64,000 nt of DNA from Mesorhizobium sp. LHD-90 (GCF_030929505.1 NZ_JAVFVV010000017.1:87743-151742); one strand, 5' to 3'. Shown: positions 26,913 through 36,455, counted from the stretch's first letter. Numbers and translations: made by a program. Notes: generated by a model from the letters alone, not told the origin.

Positions 26913-26921
26913 AAGCCCGCC

Positions 26922-27902
26922 TCACCCGAACCGCCCCCGGTCGTGCGGCGCGGCATAGTCGAGCGCCGGCCCGACCGGCACGATGCGGGTCGGGTTGATG
27001 GTGGTATGGCTGCCGTAATAATGCGACTTGATGTGGTGGAGGTTGACCGTTCCGGCCACGCCGGGCACCTGGTAGAGGTCGCGCAAGTAATTGGAAAGAT
27101 TCGGATAATCGGCGATGCGGCGCAGGTTGCATTTGAAGTGGCCGACATAGACCGGGTCGAACCGCGCAAGCGTGGTAAACAGCCGCCAGTCCGCCTCGGT
27201 GATTTCAGCGCCCACCAGATAGCGCTGGTGCGACAATCTCTGCTCCAGCGTATCCAGCGCCGCGAACAACTCGCCGAACGCCTCCTCATAGGCCTCCTGC
27301 GTCGTGGCGAAGCCGACCCGATAGACGCCGTTGTTGATCGCTGGGTAAACCAGCGCGTTGATTTCATCGATCTCGGCGCGCAGCGCTTCCGGATAGAAAT
27401 CTACCGTCCGGTCGCCCCATTCGTCGAAGGCCGAATTCAGCATCCGGATGATTTCGGACGATTCGTTGGAGACGATCGTCTGCTCCTTGCGGTCCCAAAG
27501 CACCGGCACGGTCACCCGGCCGGTGTAGTGAGGGTCCGCGCTGGTGTAGATTTGATGAAGGAAATCAAGCCCGTAGAGCCCATCCCCGGTGGCCCCGTCC
27601 TCGGCCAGAAACGTCCAGCCGTCCTTGCCCATGAAATGATGGACGACCGAAACCGAGATGATGTCCTCAAGCTTCTTCAGCGCGCGAAAGATCAGCGTGC
27701 GGTGCGCCCAGGGGCAGGCATAGGAGACGTAGAGATGGTAACGCCCCGGCTCGGCCTGGAACCCGCGCGTGCGGCCCGGCGCCGGCTTGCCGTCGGCGGT
27801 CACCCAGTCGCGCCACGGCGCCTCGGAGCGTACGAAGCGCCCACCCGTTTCCCGGGTCGAATACCAGACGTCGTGCCACTTGCCGTCGACCAGTTGTCCC
27901 AT
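26922..27902 (-). CDS. Glutathionyl-hydroquinone reductase (Xi-class glutathione transferase)
   Basis: The 326-residue protein has the Xi-class signature SYACPWAHRTLIFRALK with catalytic Cys63, an N-terminal thioredoxin fold and a C-terminal all-helical domain. It is related to E. coli YqjG and yeast Ecm4. It removes glutathione from glutathionyl-hydroquinones, protecting against quinone adducts. The ATG at 27902 (MGQLVDGKW) is preferred over 27938. Confidence 0.9.
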   Translation of the reverse strand: MGQLVDGKWHDVWYSTRETGGRFVRSEAPWRDWVTADGKPAPGRTRGFQAEPGRYHLYVSYACPWAHRTLIFRALKKLEDIISVSVVHHFMGKDGWTFLAEDGATGDGLYGLDFLHQIYTSADPHYTGRVTVPVLWDRKEQTIVSNESSEIIRMLNSAFDEWGDRTVDFYPEALRAEIDEINALVYPAINNGVYRVGFATTQEAYEEAFGELFAALDTLEQRLSHQRYLVGAEITEADWRLFTTLARFDPVYVGHFKCNLRRIADYPNLSNYLRDLYQVPGVAGTVNLHHIKSHYYGSHTTINPTRIVPVGPALDYAAPHDRGRFG

Positions 27903-28185
27903 CGCGTCGCTCCGTACCGTGCCTCGTTGCAAAAACACTTAGGGTCTCGCGGCCGAAAGCAAAACCGTTGCGGCTTGAACACAGCGTCGCCGATCCGCAC
28001 AGGCGTCGAAAAGACGCGTCACCTTGCTGTAGACGCGCCGGCGATTAGATGATAGCGGCGTGCGTCATGGCAAACTGCAAGCAGTTCCGGTTCTACCGAC
28101 GACGATAGAGCGCCCGCGCCGACGCGCGGCCGACACTGCCGTTTTGACGGCCCTTCTATCCTCGCAACCGACCGGATGCCGCACC

Positions 28186-28740
28186 ATGATCCCCGCAGAC
28201 GTTGTTTTCGTGCCGGAAACTGCCGCGCACGACGCCGAAATCGACCATCTCAACGAAGAAGCCTTCGGACCGGGCCGTTTTGCCCGCGCCGCCTACAAAA
28301 TCCGCGAGGGCGGACCGCACGAGCGGCGGCTTTCCTTCGTGGCGCTGCATGAGGGAGAGGTGATCGCCTCCTGCCGGCTGACGCGCATCGCCGCCGGCGA
28401 GGGCCGCGCGCTGCTGCTGGGGCCGCTCGCCGTGCGGCCCGCCCACAAGAATCTCGGCATCGGCAAGAAACTGGTGGCGATCTCGGTGGAAGCCGCGCGA
28501 CAGGCAGGCGCCGGCGCCGTGCTTCTCGTCGGCGACGAGCCCTATTACGGCCCGCTCGGCTTCAGGCGCATTTCACGCGGCCAGATCTCGATGCCGCGGC
28601 CGGTCGATCTCGACCGCATCCTGGTCCATGAGCTGACCCCCGCCGCGGCCGAGCGGCTGAAGGGCGAGGTTTGCCACGCGGATCTGGCGCGCATCCCCGC
28701 CTGGACCGACGATCGCGAGCCGATCCGCAAGGCAGGCTGA
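28186..28740 (+). CDS. GNAT-family N-acetyltransferase (YhbS-like)
   Basis: The 184-residue protein shows the acetyl-CoA-binding motif GPLAVRPAHKNLGIGKKLV (residues 82-100), then LLVGDEPYYGPLGFRR typical of the YhbS subgroup. The acceptor is unknown. The ATG at 28186 is chosen because the 42-residue extension from 28060 is not GNAT-like. The gene precedes the SDR gene by 92 bases. Confidence 0.82.
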   Translation: MIPADVVFVPETAAHDAEIDHLNEEAFGPGRFARAAYKIREGGPHERRLSFVALHEGEVIASCRLTRIAAGEGRALLLGPLAVRPAHKNLGIGKKLVAISVEAARQAGAGAVLLVGDEPYYGPLGFRRISRGQISMPRPVDLDRILVHELTPAAAERLKGEVCHADLARIPAWTDDREPIRKAG

Positions 28741-28832
28741 CCCGTTCATGAACGCGCAGCGCCGATCGTTGCGGCGTTGCCTCTTCGCGTTCGCATCCTT
28801 ATAGGCTGCCCCAAAGGCTCAAGGAGAGAACG

Positions 28833-29594
28833 ATGGACATCAGCGGCCAGACAGCGATCGTCACCGGCGGCGGCTCCGGTCTCGGCGAGGCGGCGGCCCG
28901 CGCGCTTGCTGCGAAAGGCGCCCGCGTCGCCGTGCTCGACATCGGACTGGAGCGCGCCCAAGCGGTTGCCCGCGACATCGGCGGTTTTGCCGCAAGCTGC
29001 GACGTGGCGAGCGCGGAAGCCGCGGAGGCAGCGATTACCCGGGCAGCGGAAGCGCTCGGCCCTGCCCGCATCCTGATCAACTGCGCCGGCATCGCGGTCG
29101 GCATGAAGACGGTCGGCAAGGACGGCCCGCATCCGCTCGACCTTTTCCGCAAGGTGCTGGAGGTCAACCTCATCGGTACCTTCAACATGATCCGCCTGTT
29201 CGCCGACCGTGCTGGAAAACTCGATCCGTTGGCCGGCGGCGAGCGCGGCGTCGTCGTCAACACCGCTTCCGTCGCCGCCTATGACGGCCAGATCGGCCAG
29301 GCCGCCTACTCCGCCTCGAAGGGCGGCGTGGTCGGCATGACCTTGCCGGTGGCGCGCGACCTCGCCCGCTCCGGCATCCGCGTCGCCACTATAGCCCCCG
29401 GCATCTTCAAGACGCCGATGATGGCCGGCATGCCGCAGGAGGTGCAGGATTCGCTGGGCGCGGCCGTACCATTCCCGCCGCGGCTGGGCGAGCCTTCGGA
29501 ATACGCCGCGCTCGCCGTCCATATCGTCGAGAACCAGATGCTGAACGGCGAGACGATCCGTCTCGACGGCGCAATCCGCATGGCGCCGAAATAA
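28833..29594 (+). CDS. Short-chain dehydrogenase/reductase
   Basis: The 253-residue classical SDR has the cofactor motif TGGGSGLG (11-18), NCAG near residue 83 and the catalytic Ser146, Tyr159 and Lys163. Asp36 at the end of strand beta-2 suggests NAD+ preference. The overall sequence resembles 3-hydroxyacyl-CoA dehydrogenase type II (HSD10-like) enzymes of fatty-acid and isoleucine breakdown, though this is not certain. AAGGAG precedes the start. Confidence 0.85.
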   Translation: MDISGQTAIVTGGGSGLGEAAARALAAKGARVAVLDIGLERAQAVARDIGGFAASCDVASAEAAEAAITRAAEALGPARILINCAGIAVGMKTVGKDGPHPLDLFRKVLEVNLIGTFNMIRLFADRAGKLDPLAGGERGVVVNTASVAAYDGQIGQAAYSASKGGVVGMTLPVARDLARSGIRVATIAPGIFKTPMMAGMPQEVQDSLGAAVPFPPRLGEPSEYAALAVHIVENQMLNGETIRLDGAIRMAPK

Positions 29595-29658
29595 CGGGTC
29601 TTGCCGCCCGGGCCGGGACGCAGATAAGTGGACCTCGAACTTCAGGATTGAGGCAGCC

Positions 29659-30426
29659 ATGGAAGAAAAACGCGACGTCATCCGCCCGACCGACGAAGAG
29701 GCGATCCGGCTGGCGAAGACCTTGCTTCGCTCGGCGCGCTACGGCGCGCTTGCTGTGCTCGACCCGACCGGCGGCGGCCCGCTCGCCAGCCGCGTCGGCG
29801 TCGCCACCGATCTCGACGGCACGCCGCTCGTCCTCGTGTCGATGCTGTCGGCGCATACGCGCGCCATCATCGCCGACCCGCGCTGTTCGCTGCTGCTCGG
29901 CGAACCCGGCAAGGGCGATGCCCTCGCCCATCCGCGCGTCACCCTGGTCTGCCGCGCCTCCAGGCTGGAAAAAGGTTCGCCGGCGCAGGCGCAGGCCGAA
30001 CGGCGCTATCTGAACAAGAACCCCAAGGCGAAACTTTATGTCGGCCTGGGCGACTTCCACATCTTCCGTCTGGAGGTGGAGAACGCCAGCCTCAATGGCG
30101 GCTTCGGAAAAGCCTACAATCTGACCCGAGACGATATCCTGACCGCGAGCGCGGCGACCGAAACGCTGTCCACGTCCGAGCAGGGCGCGGTCGATCACAT
30201 GAATTCGGACCATCGCGACGCCATCGATCTCTACGCAACGCATTTCGCCCGGGCTCAGGGCAAGGGCTGGGCCATGACCGGCATCGATGCCGAAGGTTTC
30301 GACCTTGCCAGTGGCGACGAGGTGCGGCGCATCTTCTTCGATTCGCCGCTGCAGCAAGCATCCGACCTCCGTCCCGCCTTGGTCGCCATGGCCAAGGTAG
30401 CGCGCTCTAGTGTGGACAACTCTTAG
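29659..30426 (+). CDS. HugZ-like flavin/heme-binding protein (PNPOx fold + DUF2470)
   Basis: The 255-residue protein has an N-terminal split-barrel pyridoxamine-phosphate-oxidase-like domain (residues 15-160) and a C-terminal DUF2470 domain (VDHMNSDHRDAIDLYATHFA, from about residue 178). This is the layout of HugZ heme-degrading proteins. Some family members bind heme without degrading it, so heme oxygenase activity is only likely. It stands alone after the SDR gene. Confidence 0.82.
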   Translation: MEEKRDVIRPTDEEAIRLAKTLLRSARYGALAVLDPTGGGPLASRVGVATDLDGTPLVLVSMLSAHTRAIIADPRCSLLLGEPGKGDALAHPRVTLVCRASRLEKGSPAQAQAERRYLNKNPKAKLYVGLGDFHIFRLEVENASLNGGFGKAYNLTRDDILTASAATETLSTSEQGAVDHMNSDHRDAIDLYATHFARAQGKGWAMTGIDAEGFDLASGDEVRRIFFDSPLQQASDLRPALVAMAKVARSSVDNS

Positions 30427-30472
30427 GACCAACCGCAAATTGCAGCAGCAGCCCCTTGAGATCGTCAGTCAG

Positions 30473-30565
30473 TGCGCTAGGTTGTAGGAAAAACAATGCG
30501 GAGGCCCAACGGTGTCCCTGGGAGGACGGTGCCCACGACCTAGCACGACGAAAAGGTCGTTTCAT
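30473..30565 (+). ncRNA. Candidate structured small RNA or 5' leader
   Basis: GCTAGGTTGT at 30476-30485 pairs with ACGACCTAGC at 30535-30544 (one G-U pair), closing a 49-base internal region with further pairing (GG/CC next to the stem). A second hairpin, ACGAC-GAAAAG-GTCGT, followed by TTTC starts directly after, like a weak terminator. It lies in a non-coding gap before a NolR-like gene. No Rfam family could be assigned by eye. Confidence 0.4.
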
Positions 30566-30594
30566 CCGGCGGGCCGGGGAGACCGCGTGGTGGA

Positions 30595-30885
30595 ATGAAT
30601 GGGGAGCAAGCCACGGCCACCGACGCCGCGAACCTGCTCACGATGCTCGGCAACGAGAAGCGCCTCGCCATCCTTCGCAGCATCCTGGACCGTGAAATGT
30701 CGGTCGGGGCGCTGGCCGAGAAGGTCGAGCTGAGCCAATCGGCGCTCTCCCAGCACCTGGCAAAACTACGCAAATCCAAGCTGGTGGAGACCCGGCGGGA
30801 TCGCCAGACCATCTACTACTCCTGCCGCTCCGAGAAGGTGCGGACGATCATGCGGGCGCTGCACAATCTCTACCAGATTGCCTGA
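30595..30885 (+). CDS. ArsR-family transcriptional repressor (NolR/SmtB-like)
   Basis: The 96-residue winged-helix protein has the recognition segment SVGALAEKVELSQSALSQHLAKLRKSKLVETRRDRQTIYYS. This closely follows rhizobial NolR, including the IYYS wing. The ArsR metal-binding Cys motif is absent, so it is probably not a metal sensor. Being shorter and chromosomal, it may be a paralogue rather than NolR itself. No nodulation genes are in the window. Confidence 0.82.
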   Translation: MNGEQATATDAANLLTMLGNEKRLAILRSILDREMSVGALAEKVELSQSALSQHLAKLRKSKLVETRRDRQTIYYSCRSEKVRTIMRALHNLYQIA

Positions 30886-30942
30886 AGCGCCTCGCATCGG
30901 GCGCGCCTCGCCAGCCGCCGCAACTTCGCATAGATCTGCCGC

Positions 30943-31785
30943 ATGACCATCGTTCGAATTGCCGACGCGGGCGATCCGCGCGTTGCCGCCTATCGCCACA
31001 TCCGCGAGCGCGATCTTGTCGGCCGGCAAGGCCTGTTCGTTGCGGAAGGCAAGGTCGTGCTCGACGTACTGCTGTCGGCGCCCGGCTACGACCTTCAATC
31101 CGTGCTCGTGCTGGAAAGCCGTTATCCGGGCCTGGAGGCGACACTGCGAAAGGCGCCGCCCGGCCTGCCGGTTTTCGTCGCCTCGCCCGATGTCATGGAC
31201 GCGATCGCCGGCTTCCACATCCATCGCGGCATCCTTGCCATCGGCCGCCGCCGCACGACGCCGTCGGCCGATGAACTGCTGGCGCGCCTGCCCGACCGCG
31301 CGCTGGTTCTCGTACTGGTCGGCATCTCCAATCACGACAATGTCGGCTCGATCTTCCGCAACGCCGCCGCCTTCGGAACAGCCGCCGTCTTTGCCGACCC
31401 CACCTGTTGCGATCCGCTCTACCGCAAGGCGATTCGCGTTTCGGTCGGCGGTGTCTTCCGCGTGCCGTTCGCCCGCATAGACGACACCGCGGCCTTTGCC
31501 GGCACGCTGCTCGATCACGGTTTCCAGCCGATCGCGCTGTCGCCGCGCGGCGAGACCGATATCCGTCACCTGAAGCCGGCCGATCGGACCGCGCTGTTCC
31601 TCGGCGCCGAAGGCGCCGGCCTGCCTGCGCCGCTGCTGTCGGCCATGCGGACGGTACGCATCGCCATCGCAGACGATTTCGACAGTCTCAATGTCGCCGC
31701 GACCTCGGCGATCGCCCTGCATCGCCTGTCCGATCTGGAGTGGCTCAGCTCAACGGCAGCGGCGCGATCTTCTTCAGCGCCTTGA
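30943..31785 (+). CDS. TrmH/SpoU-family RNA 2'-O-methyltransferase
   Basis: The 280-residue protein has an N-terminal substrate-binding domain (residues 1-105) and the knotted SPOUT domain with all three motifs: NVGSIFRNAAAFG near 130, FLGAEGAGLP near 215 and DSLNVAATSAIALH near 243. It methylates a ribose in tRNA or rRNA; the exact target is unknown. Its last 41 bases overlap the convergent coiled-coil gene. Confidence 0.9.
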   Translation: MTIVRIADAGDPRVAAYRHIRERDLVGRQGLFVAEGKVVLDVLLSAPGYDLQSVLVLESRYPGLEATLRKAPPGLPVFVASPDVMDAIAGFHIHRGILAIGRRRTTPSADELLARLPDRALVLVLVGISNHDNVGSIFRNAAAFGTAAVFADPTCCDPLYRKAIRVSVGGVFRVPFARIDDTAAFAGTLLDHGFQPIALSPRGETDIRHLKPADRTALFLGAEGAGLPAPLLSAMRTVRIAIADDFDSLNVAATSAIALHRLSDLEWLSSTAAARSSSAP

Positions 31786-32998
31786 CCCGTTCTGCGAGGC
31801 TCATGCCATCCACCGCCTGGCCGTTCTGGGCGACCGACGGAAGCTGCACCTCCAGAGCCTTGCGGATTGGCGAATCCGGCCCGTCGAGCATTGCGGTCAG
31901 CGAAATGACCTCGGCGGCGAGATCGTTCATCTGCTCGCGCAACAGCGCGGTCTCGCGGCGCTCGACCTCCCAATCGTCCGCCTTGGCGCGATCGCGCCCC
32001 GCCAGGTCGGCGCGCAACTTCTGGTTCTCGCGCGTCATTGCCACGAGGCGCTCGTCGAGGCGGCGCCGTTCGGCGTTGAGTTTCGCTACCGCCCCCTGCA
32101 TGTCGCCGTTGCCGGCATTGGCCAGAAGATTGGACATCTGCAAGGTCAGGTCGGCCGTCTGGGCCTCCTGCCGCAACTTTTCCTCCAGCGCCTTGGCCAA
32201 CTTGCCATTGAGCTCGTTCTCGCGCTCCGTGCCGGCCTTCAGCCTTTCGCGGAACGCGGAAATATCCTTCTCGCGCCGCTCGATCGTCTCCTCGCGGTCT
32301 GCAACGGTCGCGACCATGCGTTCCAGCTTCCGCTCGAGGCCGGCGGCTTTCCTCTTGTCGGCTCGCGCCGCTTCCCGCGCGCCGCGCAACTCGACCGCCA
32401 AATCCTGCAGTCGCTTGTCGGCCTCCCGCCGCTCGCCCTTTAGCGCGCCGAGATCGCCCGTCAGTTTTTCCACCTCGCCTTCTCGGGCAACCAGTTCGGC
32501 CTGGCGGCTGTTCGACATCTGGCTGGCGCTCTCATAGAGGCTGTTGAGCTTTTCCAGTTCCGCCGCCCGCTGCTCCAGCATGCGGTCGGCTTCCTCCAAC
32601 CGGTCGGAATACTGCCGCAACTCCTCCTCCCGTTGGCGAAGCTCGGCACGAAGCTGGGAGCCCTTGGCTTCCAATTCGGAAAGCACGCGGTTCCGCTCAT
32701 CCCTTTCGAGCGCGAGCTGACGCAGTTCCTCGCGGCCGCGTCCGATCTCGACGATCTGGGCGGAAGCCTTGTCGCGGAATTCCTTGACACTCATTTCGAG
32801 GCGGCGGGTCGACATCGCGAACTCGGCGCGCAGCCTGTCCTTGTCGGCCTGGATCTCGTCCATCGAAAGCGGCACCGAGCTCTCGATGCGCTGACGGGTC
32901 AGCCGCACAGCGCGGCGCCAGACAGCCGGCGCGACCATCAGGGCGAGGAAACCAGCGCACAAGAAACCGAGAACAAAAAAGAGAACGGACTGGATCAC
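31745..32998 (-). CDS. Membrane-anchored coiled-coil protein
   Basis: The 417-residue protein has one N-terminal membrane helix (IQSVLFFVLGFLCAGFLALMV) and then about 330 residues of almost continuous heptad-like Glu/Arg/Leu coiled coil. It resembles a conserved hypothetical family of Rhizobiales; the function is unknown, but envelope or scaffold roles fit the layout. The GTG at 32998 (AAGG six bases upstream) is preferred over an ATG at 33046, which would put 16 polar residues before the helix. Confidence 0.72.
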   Translation of the reverse strand: MIQSVLFFVLGFLCAGFLALMVAPAVWRRAVRLTRQRIESSVPLSMDEIQADKDRLRAEFAMSTRRLEMSVKEFRDKASAQIVEIGRGREELRQLALERDERNRVLSELEAKGSQLRAELRQREEELRQYSDRLEEADRMLEQRAAELEKLNSLYESASQMSNSRQAELVAREGEVEKLTGDLGALKGERREADKRLQDLAVELRGAREAARADKRKAAGLERKLERMVATVADREETIERREKDISAFRERLKAGTERENELNGKLAKALEEKLRQEAQTADLTLQMSNLLANAGNGDMQGAVAKLNAERRRLDERLVAMTRENQKLRADLAGRDRAKADDWEVERRETALLREQMNDLAAEVISLTAMLDGPDSPIRKALEVQLPSVAQNGQAVDGMSLAERVKALKKIAPLPLS

Positions 32999-33138
32999 GG
33001 CAAGCCTTGAAGTGCAACGGGAAGGCCGATGGCCTTCCGGTTGCACTAATGCCGGATTTCAGCATTAGCGCAAGGATGCTGCAGTTTTGGACGAAAAAGG
33101 CGATCCCGGAACGCCGTTGGATGCTCCGATCAGATACC

Positions 33139-33720
33139 CTAAAACGGGTTCCAGGTCGGCTTCTGCGTCAGCTTGAGGTAGCCGACATTGATTCCGAGCC
33201 GAGCGCCGACGCCGGTGCGCACCGGCACCAGGAGCACGTCGCCCTGCTTCAGCACGTTGAACCCCACTCCAGCCACCATGTAGGCCGACCCTGCCACGCC
33301 GACGAAGCGGTCATAGAGTGCGTCGACCTGATCCAGATTGTAGACCAGCATCATGATGCGCGAGCCCTCGCCACCGAAATCGAATCCCAGCGACGGTCCC
33401 TGCCAGAAGACTTTGTGGTCGCCGGCATTCTTCGTGTAGAGCGTGCCCTCGCCATAGGTGAGGCCGCCGACGAAGGCGCCGGAACCCTCCTCCCCCAGCA
33501 CATAGCCGTTCGGAAGCCCGTAGGACGAGAAGATCTGCTCGATCGCCGTCGCCAGACCGCCCGAGGTCGCGCCGAAGAAGCGGTGTCCCGAATCGACGAT
33601 CTCGCGCGCGGTATATTCCTGCGCCTGAAGCGGCGAAGCAGCCATGTTCATGGCGCCGACAGCCATCATGACGACCAAGGCGAGCCGGAAAGTCATCCGG
33701 CCGAAAAAACGGGAAAGCAT
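33139..33720 (-). CDS. eipA: EipA-like periplasmic envelope protein (DUF1134)
   Basis: The 193-residue protein has a signal peptide ending near SPLQA and a DUF1134 domain (YTAREIVDSGHRFFGATSGGLA at the start, GYVLGEEGSGAFVGGLTYGEGTLYTKN in the middle). In Brucella, EipA is a small periplasmic beta-barrel needed for envelope integrity and lies next to chpT and ctrA, as here; its promoter there responds to CtrA and CcrM. The ATG at 33720 has GGAG nine bases upstream. Confidence 0.88.
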   Translation of the reverse strand: MLSRFFGRMTFRLALVVMMAVGAMNMAASPLQAQEYTAREIVDSGHRFFGATSGGLATAIEQIFSSYGLPNGYVLGEEGSGAFVGGLTYGEGTLYTKNAGDHKVFWQGPSLGFDFGGEGSRIMMLVYNLDQVDALYDRFVGVAGSAYMVAGVGFNVLKQGDVLLVPVRTGVGARLGINVGYLKLTQKPTWNPF

Positions 33721-33826
33721 ATTTCTGATCTCCGTCCGCGAGCGCTTCGCTGACGTCCCTGCCTTCGGCGGCTCTTGGCGGCCGCGCATGAAGTTCACCA
33801 TGACACCCTATGCCGTAATCGTTTTT

Positions 33827-33995
33827 CAACCATTAAGCTCTCAGATGAAGATGGCGGTTCGAAGACCTGCGTGACCGTCTTTTGGGCTGCGAGGGTCGCT
33901 TCCGGACTGCCGAATCCCAACCCTTCCGCCTCGCCCGGATTTGCCGAAAAGCCAGGATGCCTTATAGCCAGACAACCGCGAAACAGGCATGATTC
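33827..33995. promoter_or_regulatory. Divergent eipA/chpT control region
   Basis: CAACCATTAA at 33827-33836 is one base from the CtrA half-site TAACCATTAA. Two GANTC (CcrM) sites lie at 33912-33916 and 33991-33995. This matches what is reported for Brucella eipA. Functional binding here is inferred. Confidence 0.5.
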
Positions 33996-34061
33996 GGACT
34001 GGCCGGCACGGCGACCGCGGCCTGCTCCGAGATGAGGGGATCGCCGGAGAATGAATATCCG

Positions 34062-34700
34062 ATGGCCGACATTCTGACGCTTTCCGCAGCCGATCTTGCC
34101 GCGCTTCTGTGCAGCAGGGTCTGTCACGACATCATCTCGCCTGTGGGGGCCATCAACAACGGGTTGGAATTGCTTGACGAGGGCGGCGCCGACGAAGACG
34201 CCATGAACCTCATCCGGGCCAGCGCCCGCAATGCCTCCGCCAGATTGCAATTCGCCCGCATCGCCTTCGGCGCGGCCGGCTCCGCCGGAATGGTCATCGA
34301 CACCGGCGACGCAGAATCGGTCGCGACCGCCTTCCTGCGCAACGAGAAGCCCGAATTCGAATGGAGCGGCCCGCGCTGGCTGCTGCCGAAGAACAATGTC
34401 AAGCTGCTGCTCAACCTCATCCTGATCGCCAACGCGGCAATCCCGCGCGGCGGCAGGATCGCCGTCAGGCTCGACGGTACCGACAGCAATCCGAAGTTCA
34501 GCATCTCGGCGCGCGGCCCGATGCTGCGCGTGCCGCCGAAGTTCCTCGAACTGCATTCCGGCAACCGCCCGGAGGAAGCTATCGACGCGCATGCCGTGCA
34601 GCCCTATTACACGCTGCTGCTCTCGCGGGAGTCCAGCATGCCGATCTCGATTCATGCCACAGCGGACGAGATCATCTTTTCGGCCGCGCGGCCGGAGTGA
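34062..34700 (+). CDS. chpT: Histidine phosphotransferase ChpT
   Basis: The 212-residue protein relays phosphate from the hybrid kinase CckA to CtrA and CpdR. The phospho-accepting His22 sits in LLCSRVCHDIISPVGAINNGLELL, and the degenerate ATP-binding-like C-terminal domain follows. The ATG at 34062 places this His at position 22 as in Brucella ChpT, with GGAGA upstream. It sits between eipA and a CheY-like gene, near ctrA. Confidence 0.93.
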   Translation: MADILTLSAADLAALLCSRVCHDIISPVGAINNGLELLDEGGADEDAMNLIRASARNASARLQFARIAFGAAGSAGMVIDTGDAESVATAFLRNEKPEFEWSGPRWLLPKNNVKLLLNLILIANAAIPRGGRIAVRLDGTDSNPKFSISARGPMLRVPPKFLELHSGNRPEEAIDAHAVQPYYTLLLSRESSMPISIHATADEIIFSAARPE

Positions 34701-34850
34701 ACCGCCCGAGGTTGCGGCTGAAACCAGCGCAATCCGCCGATTTTAGCTGAAACTTTACCCAACCCGTTCTCTCGATTTTTACCCGCCTGTTCTAGCGTCA
34801 GCAGACCCACGCTACTGCCTGACGCCCACGGGGCGGACAAAGGATCACAG

Positions 34851-35246
34851 ATGAAGCGGTGCATATTCGTCGACGACTCGAGCGTCATCCGCAAGGTCGC
34901 CAAGCGAATCCTCAATGGTCCGGAGATGATCTTCATTGAGGCCGGCAGCGGCATCGACGCGATCGAGATGTGCCAGGCGGACATGCCGGACATTGTGGTG
35001 ATCGACTCGGCCCTGCCCGACCTGCCGACGGTCGACGTCATCCGCCGCATCCGCGCCATTCCGAGCGCCATCGTTCCCCATATCGTCGTCTGCCTGACGG
35101 AGAAGGACGTCGCCACGATCATGCGGGCGAAGCGGGCGGGCGCACAGAGCTATCTGCTGAAGCCGTTCAACCGCGCTCAGTTGCTGGAGCGCTTCCGCGC
35201 AATAGACATCGCCGCCCAGTCGAGCGCTCCGACCCAGGCGGCGTGA
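34851..35246 (+). CDS. CheY-like single-domain response regulator
   Basis: The 131-residue receiver domain has the acidic pair Asp8-Asp9, phospho-acceptor Asp52, Thr83 and Lys104 (LLKPFN). There is no output domain. Its position between chpT and ctrA suggests a role in the CckA-ChpT-CtrA relay or in motility. It differs from typical CpdR in sequence, so I do not call it that. Confidence 0.85.
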   Translation: MKRCIFVDDSSVIRKVAKRILNGPEMIFIEAGSGIDAIEMCQADMPDIVVIDSALPDLPTVDVIRRIRAIPSAIVPHIVVCLTEKDVATIMRAKRAGAQSYLLKPFNRAQLLERFRAIDIAAQSSAPTQAA

Positions 35247-35256
35247 CGTCAATCCA

Positions 35257-35297
35257 AAGGTTCGACCGGATCGGCGGGCTCAGGCGGGCCGAACCTT
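35257..35297. terminator. Bidirectional hairpin between response regulator and ctrA
   Basis: AAGGTTCG at 35257-35264 and CGAACCTT at 35290-35297 form an 8-bp stem around a GC-rich loop. It lies between the two convergent genes and could end both transcripts. Confidence 0.45.
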
Positions 35298-35317
35298 AGC
35301 CCGGCCGCCTCTTTCGT

Positions 35318-36013
35318 TCAGGCGCTTTCGCGGATTTCTTCCGGCTCGCGCAGCACGTAGCCGCGGCCCCATACGGTCTCGATGAAGTTCTGGCCGCCCG
35401 AAGCCGCGTCGAGCTTCTTGCGCAGTTTGCAGATGAAGACGTCGATGATCTTCAGTTCCGGCTCATCCATGCCGCCGTAGAGGTGGTTGAGGAACATCTC
35501 CTTGGTCAGCGTCGTGCCCTTGCGCAGCGAGAGCAGCTCCAGCATCTGGTACTCCTTGCCGGTCAGGTGCACGCGCTGGCCGCCGACCTCCACCGTCTTG
35601 GCGTCGAGATTGACGATGAGGTCGCCGGTGGCGATGACCGACTGGGCGTGGCCCTTGGAGCGGCGGACGATTGCGTGGATGCGCGCCACCAGTTCGTCCT
35701 TGTGGAAGGGTTTGGTCATGTAGTCGTCGGCGCCGAAGCCGAGTCCGCGCACCTTGTCCTCGATGCCGGCCATGCCGGACAGGATCAGGATCGGGGTTTT
35801 CACCTTGGAGAGCCGCAGCGTACGCAGCACCTCGTAGCCCGACATGTCGGGCAGGTTGAGATCAAGCAGGATGATGTCGTAGTCGTAGAGCTTGCCGAGA
35901 TCGACGCCCTCCTCTCCGAGGTCGGTCGTGTAGACGTTGAAGCTCTCCGACTTCAGCATCAATTCGATGCTCTGGGCCGTCGCACTGTCGTCTTCAATCA
36001 GCAGAACGCGCAT
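35318..36013 (-). CDS. ctrA: Master cell-cycle response regulator CtrA
   Basis: This 231-residue OmpR-family regulator has phospho-acceptor Asp51 in [16 protein letters not shown] and a winged-helix domain with the recognition stretch [21 protein letters not shown]. The sequence follows alphaproteobacterial CtrA throughout. It binds TTAA-N7-TTAA and controls division, replication and motility genes. It is divergent from fliJ across a 442-bp region rich in CcrM and CtrA motifs. Confidence 0.98.
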   Translation of the reverse strand: MRVLLIEDDSATAQSIELMLKSESFNVYTTDLGEEGVDLGKLYDYDIILLDLNLPDMSGYEVLRTLRLSKVKTPILILSGMAGIEDKVRGLGFGADDYMTKPFHKDELVARIHAIVRRSKGHAQSVIATGDLIVNLDAKTVEVGGQRVHLTGKEYQMLELLSLRKGTTLTKEMFLNHLYGGMDEPELKIIDVFICKLRKKLDAASGGQNFIETVWGRGYVLREPEEIRESA

Positions 36014-36455
36014 CTAAATCCCCTTTTCTGCTGCCGCACCGGCTTTCGCCAGCCATGCGGTGCCGGAGCAGTGATTGCCTGGATCAACCTGCCACCGAAT
36101 GGTTAACAAAACCTGATTCCGTTTGGCAAGCCGCAAGTTCGCCTATCAGCCTTGAGGTACACTCTCTTGATTCCGCTCGTGAATCACATTGCGGGATAGC
36201 TGGAGGTACACCTTAACAAACCGACCTAAGTGACTCATTCGACTCATCAACTCGCAACCGATGGCAAACGACCGGATTTTTTTTACCGCGCCTTAAGCCC
36301 TTGAGCCGTATGATTAACAATGCCCGTAAACGAATGGTTACCGGGCGCGAATTTTCTTAGGGTTTCGTTCCATTTCGTTAAGGAGCGTCCGAGACGGAAC
36401 GGGACCGCGGTTTTTGACGAAGCGTTAGGTTGCGTCGCGTTTGCGGAGTGAGGAC
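36014..36455. promoter_or_regulatory. ctrA-fliJ divergent control region with five GANTC sites
   Basis: GANTC methylation sites occur at 36115-36119, 36169-36173, 36181-36185, 36232-36236 and 36241-36245. CtrA half-site ATGGTTAA lies at 36099-36106, and a partial one (ATGGTTA) at 36334-36340. Several TTAAC words and two copies of GAGGTACAC (around 36154 and 36203) are also present. No full TTAA-N7-TTAA box was found here. CcrM-timed ctrA transcription with CtrA feedback is the known pattern in relatives. Confidence 0.75.

Noticed and set aside
36014..36455. A full TTAA-N7-TTAA CtrA box in the ctrA promoter
   Set aside because: Several TTAA words occur but none at seven-base spacing; only half-sites are claimed.
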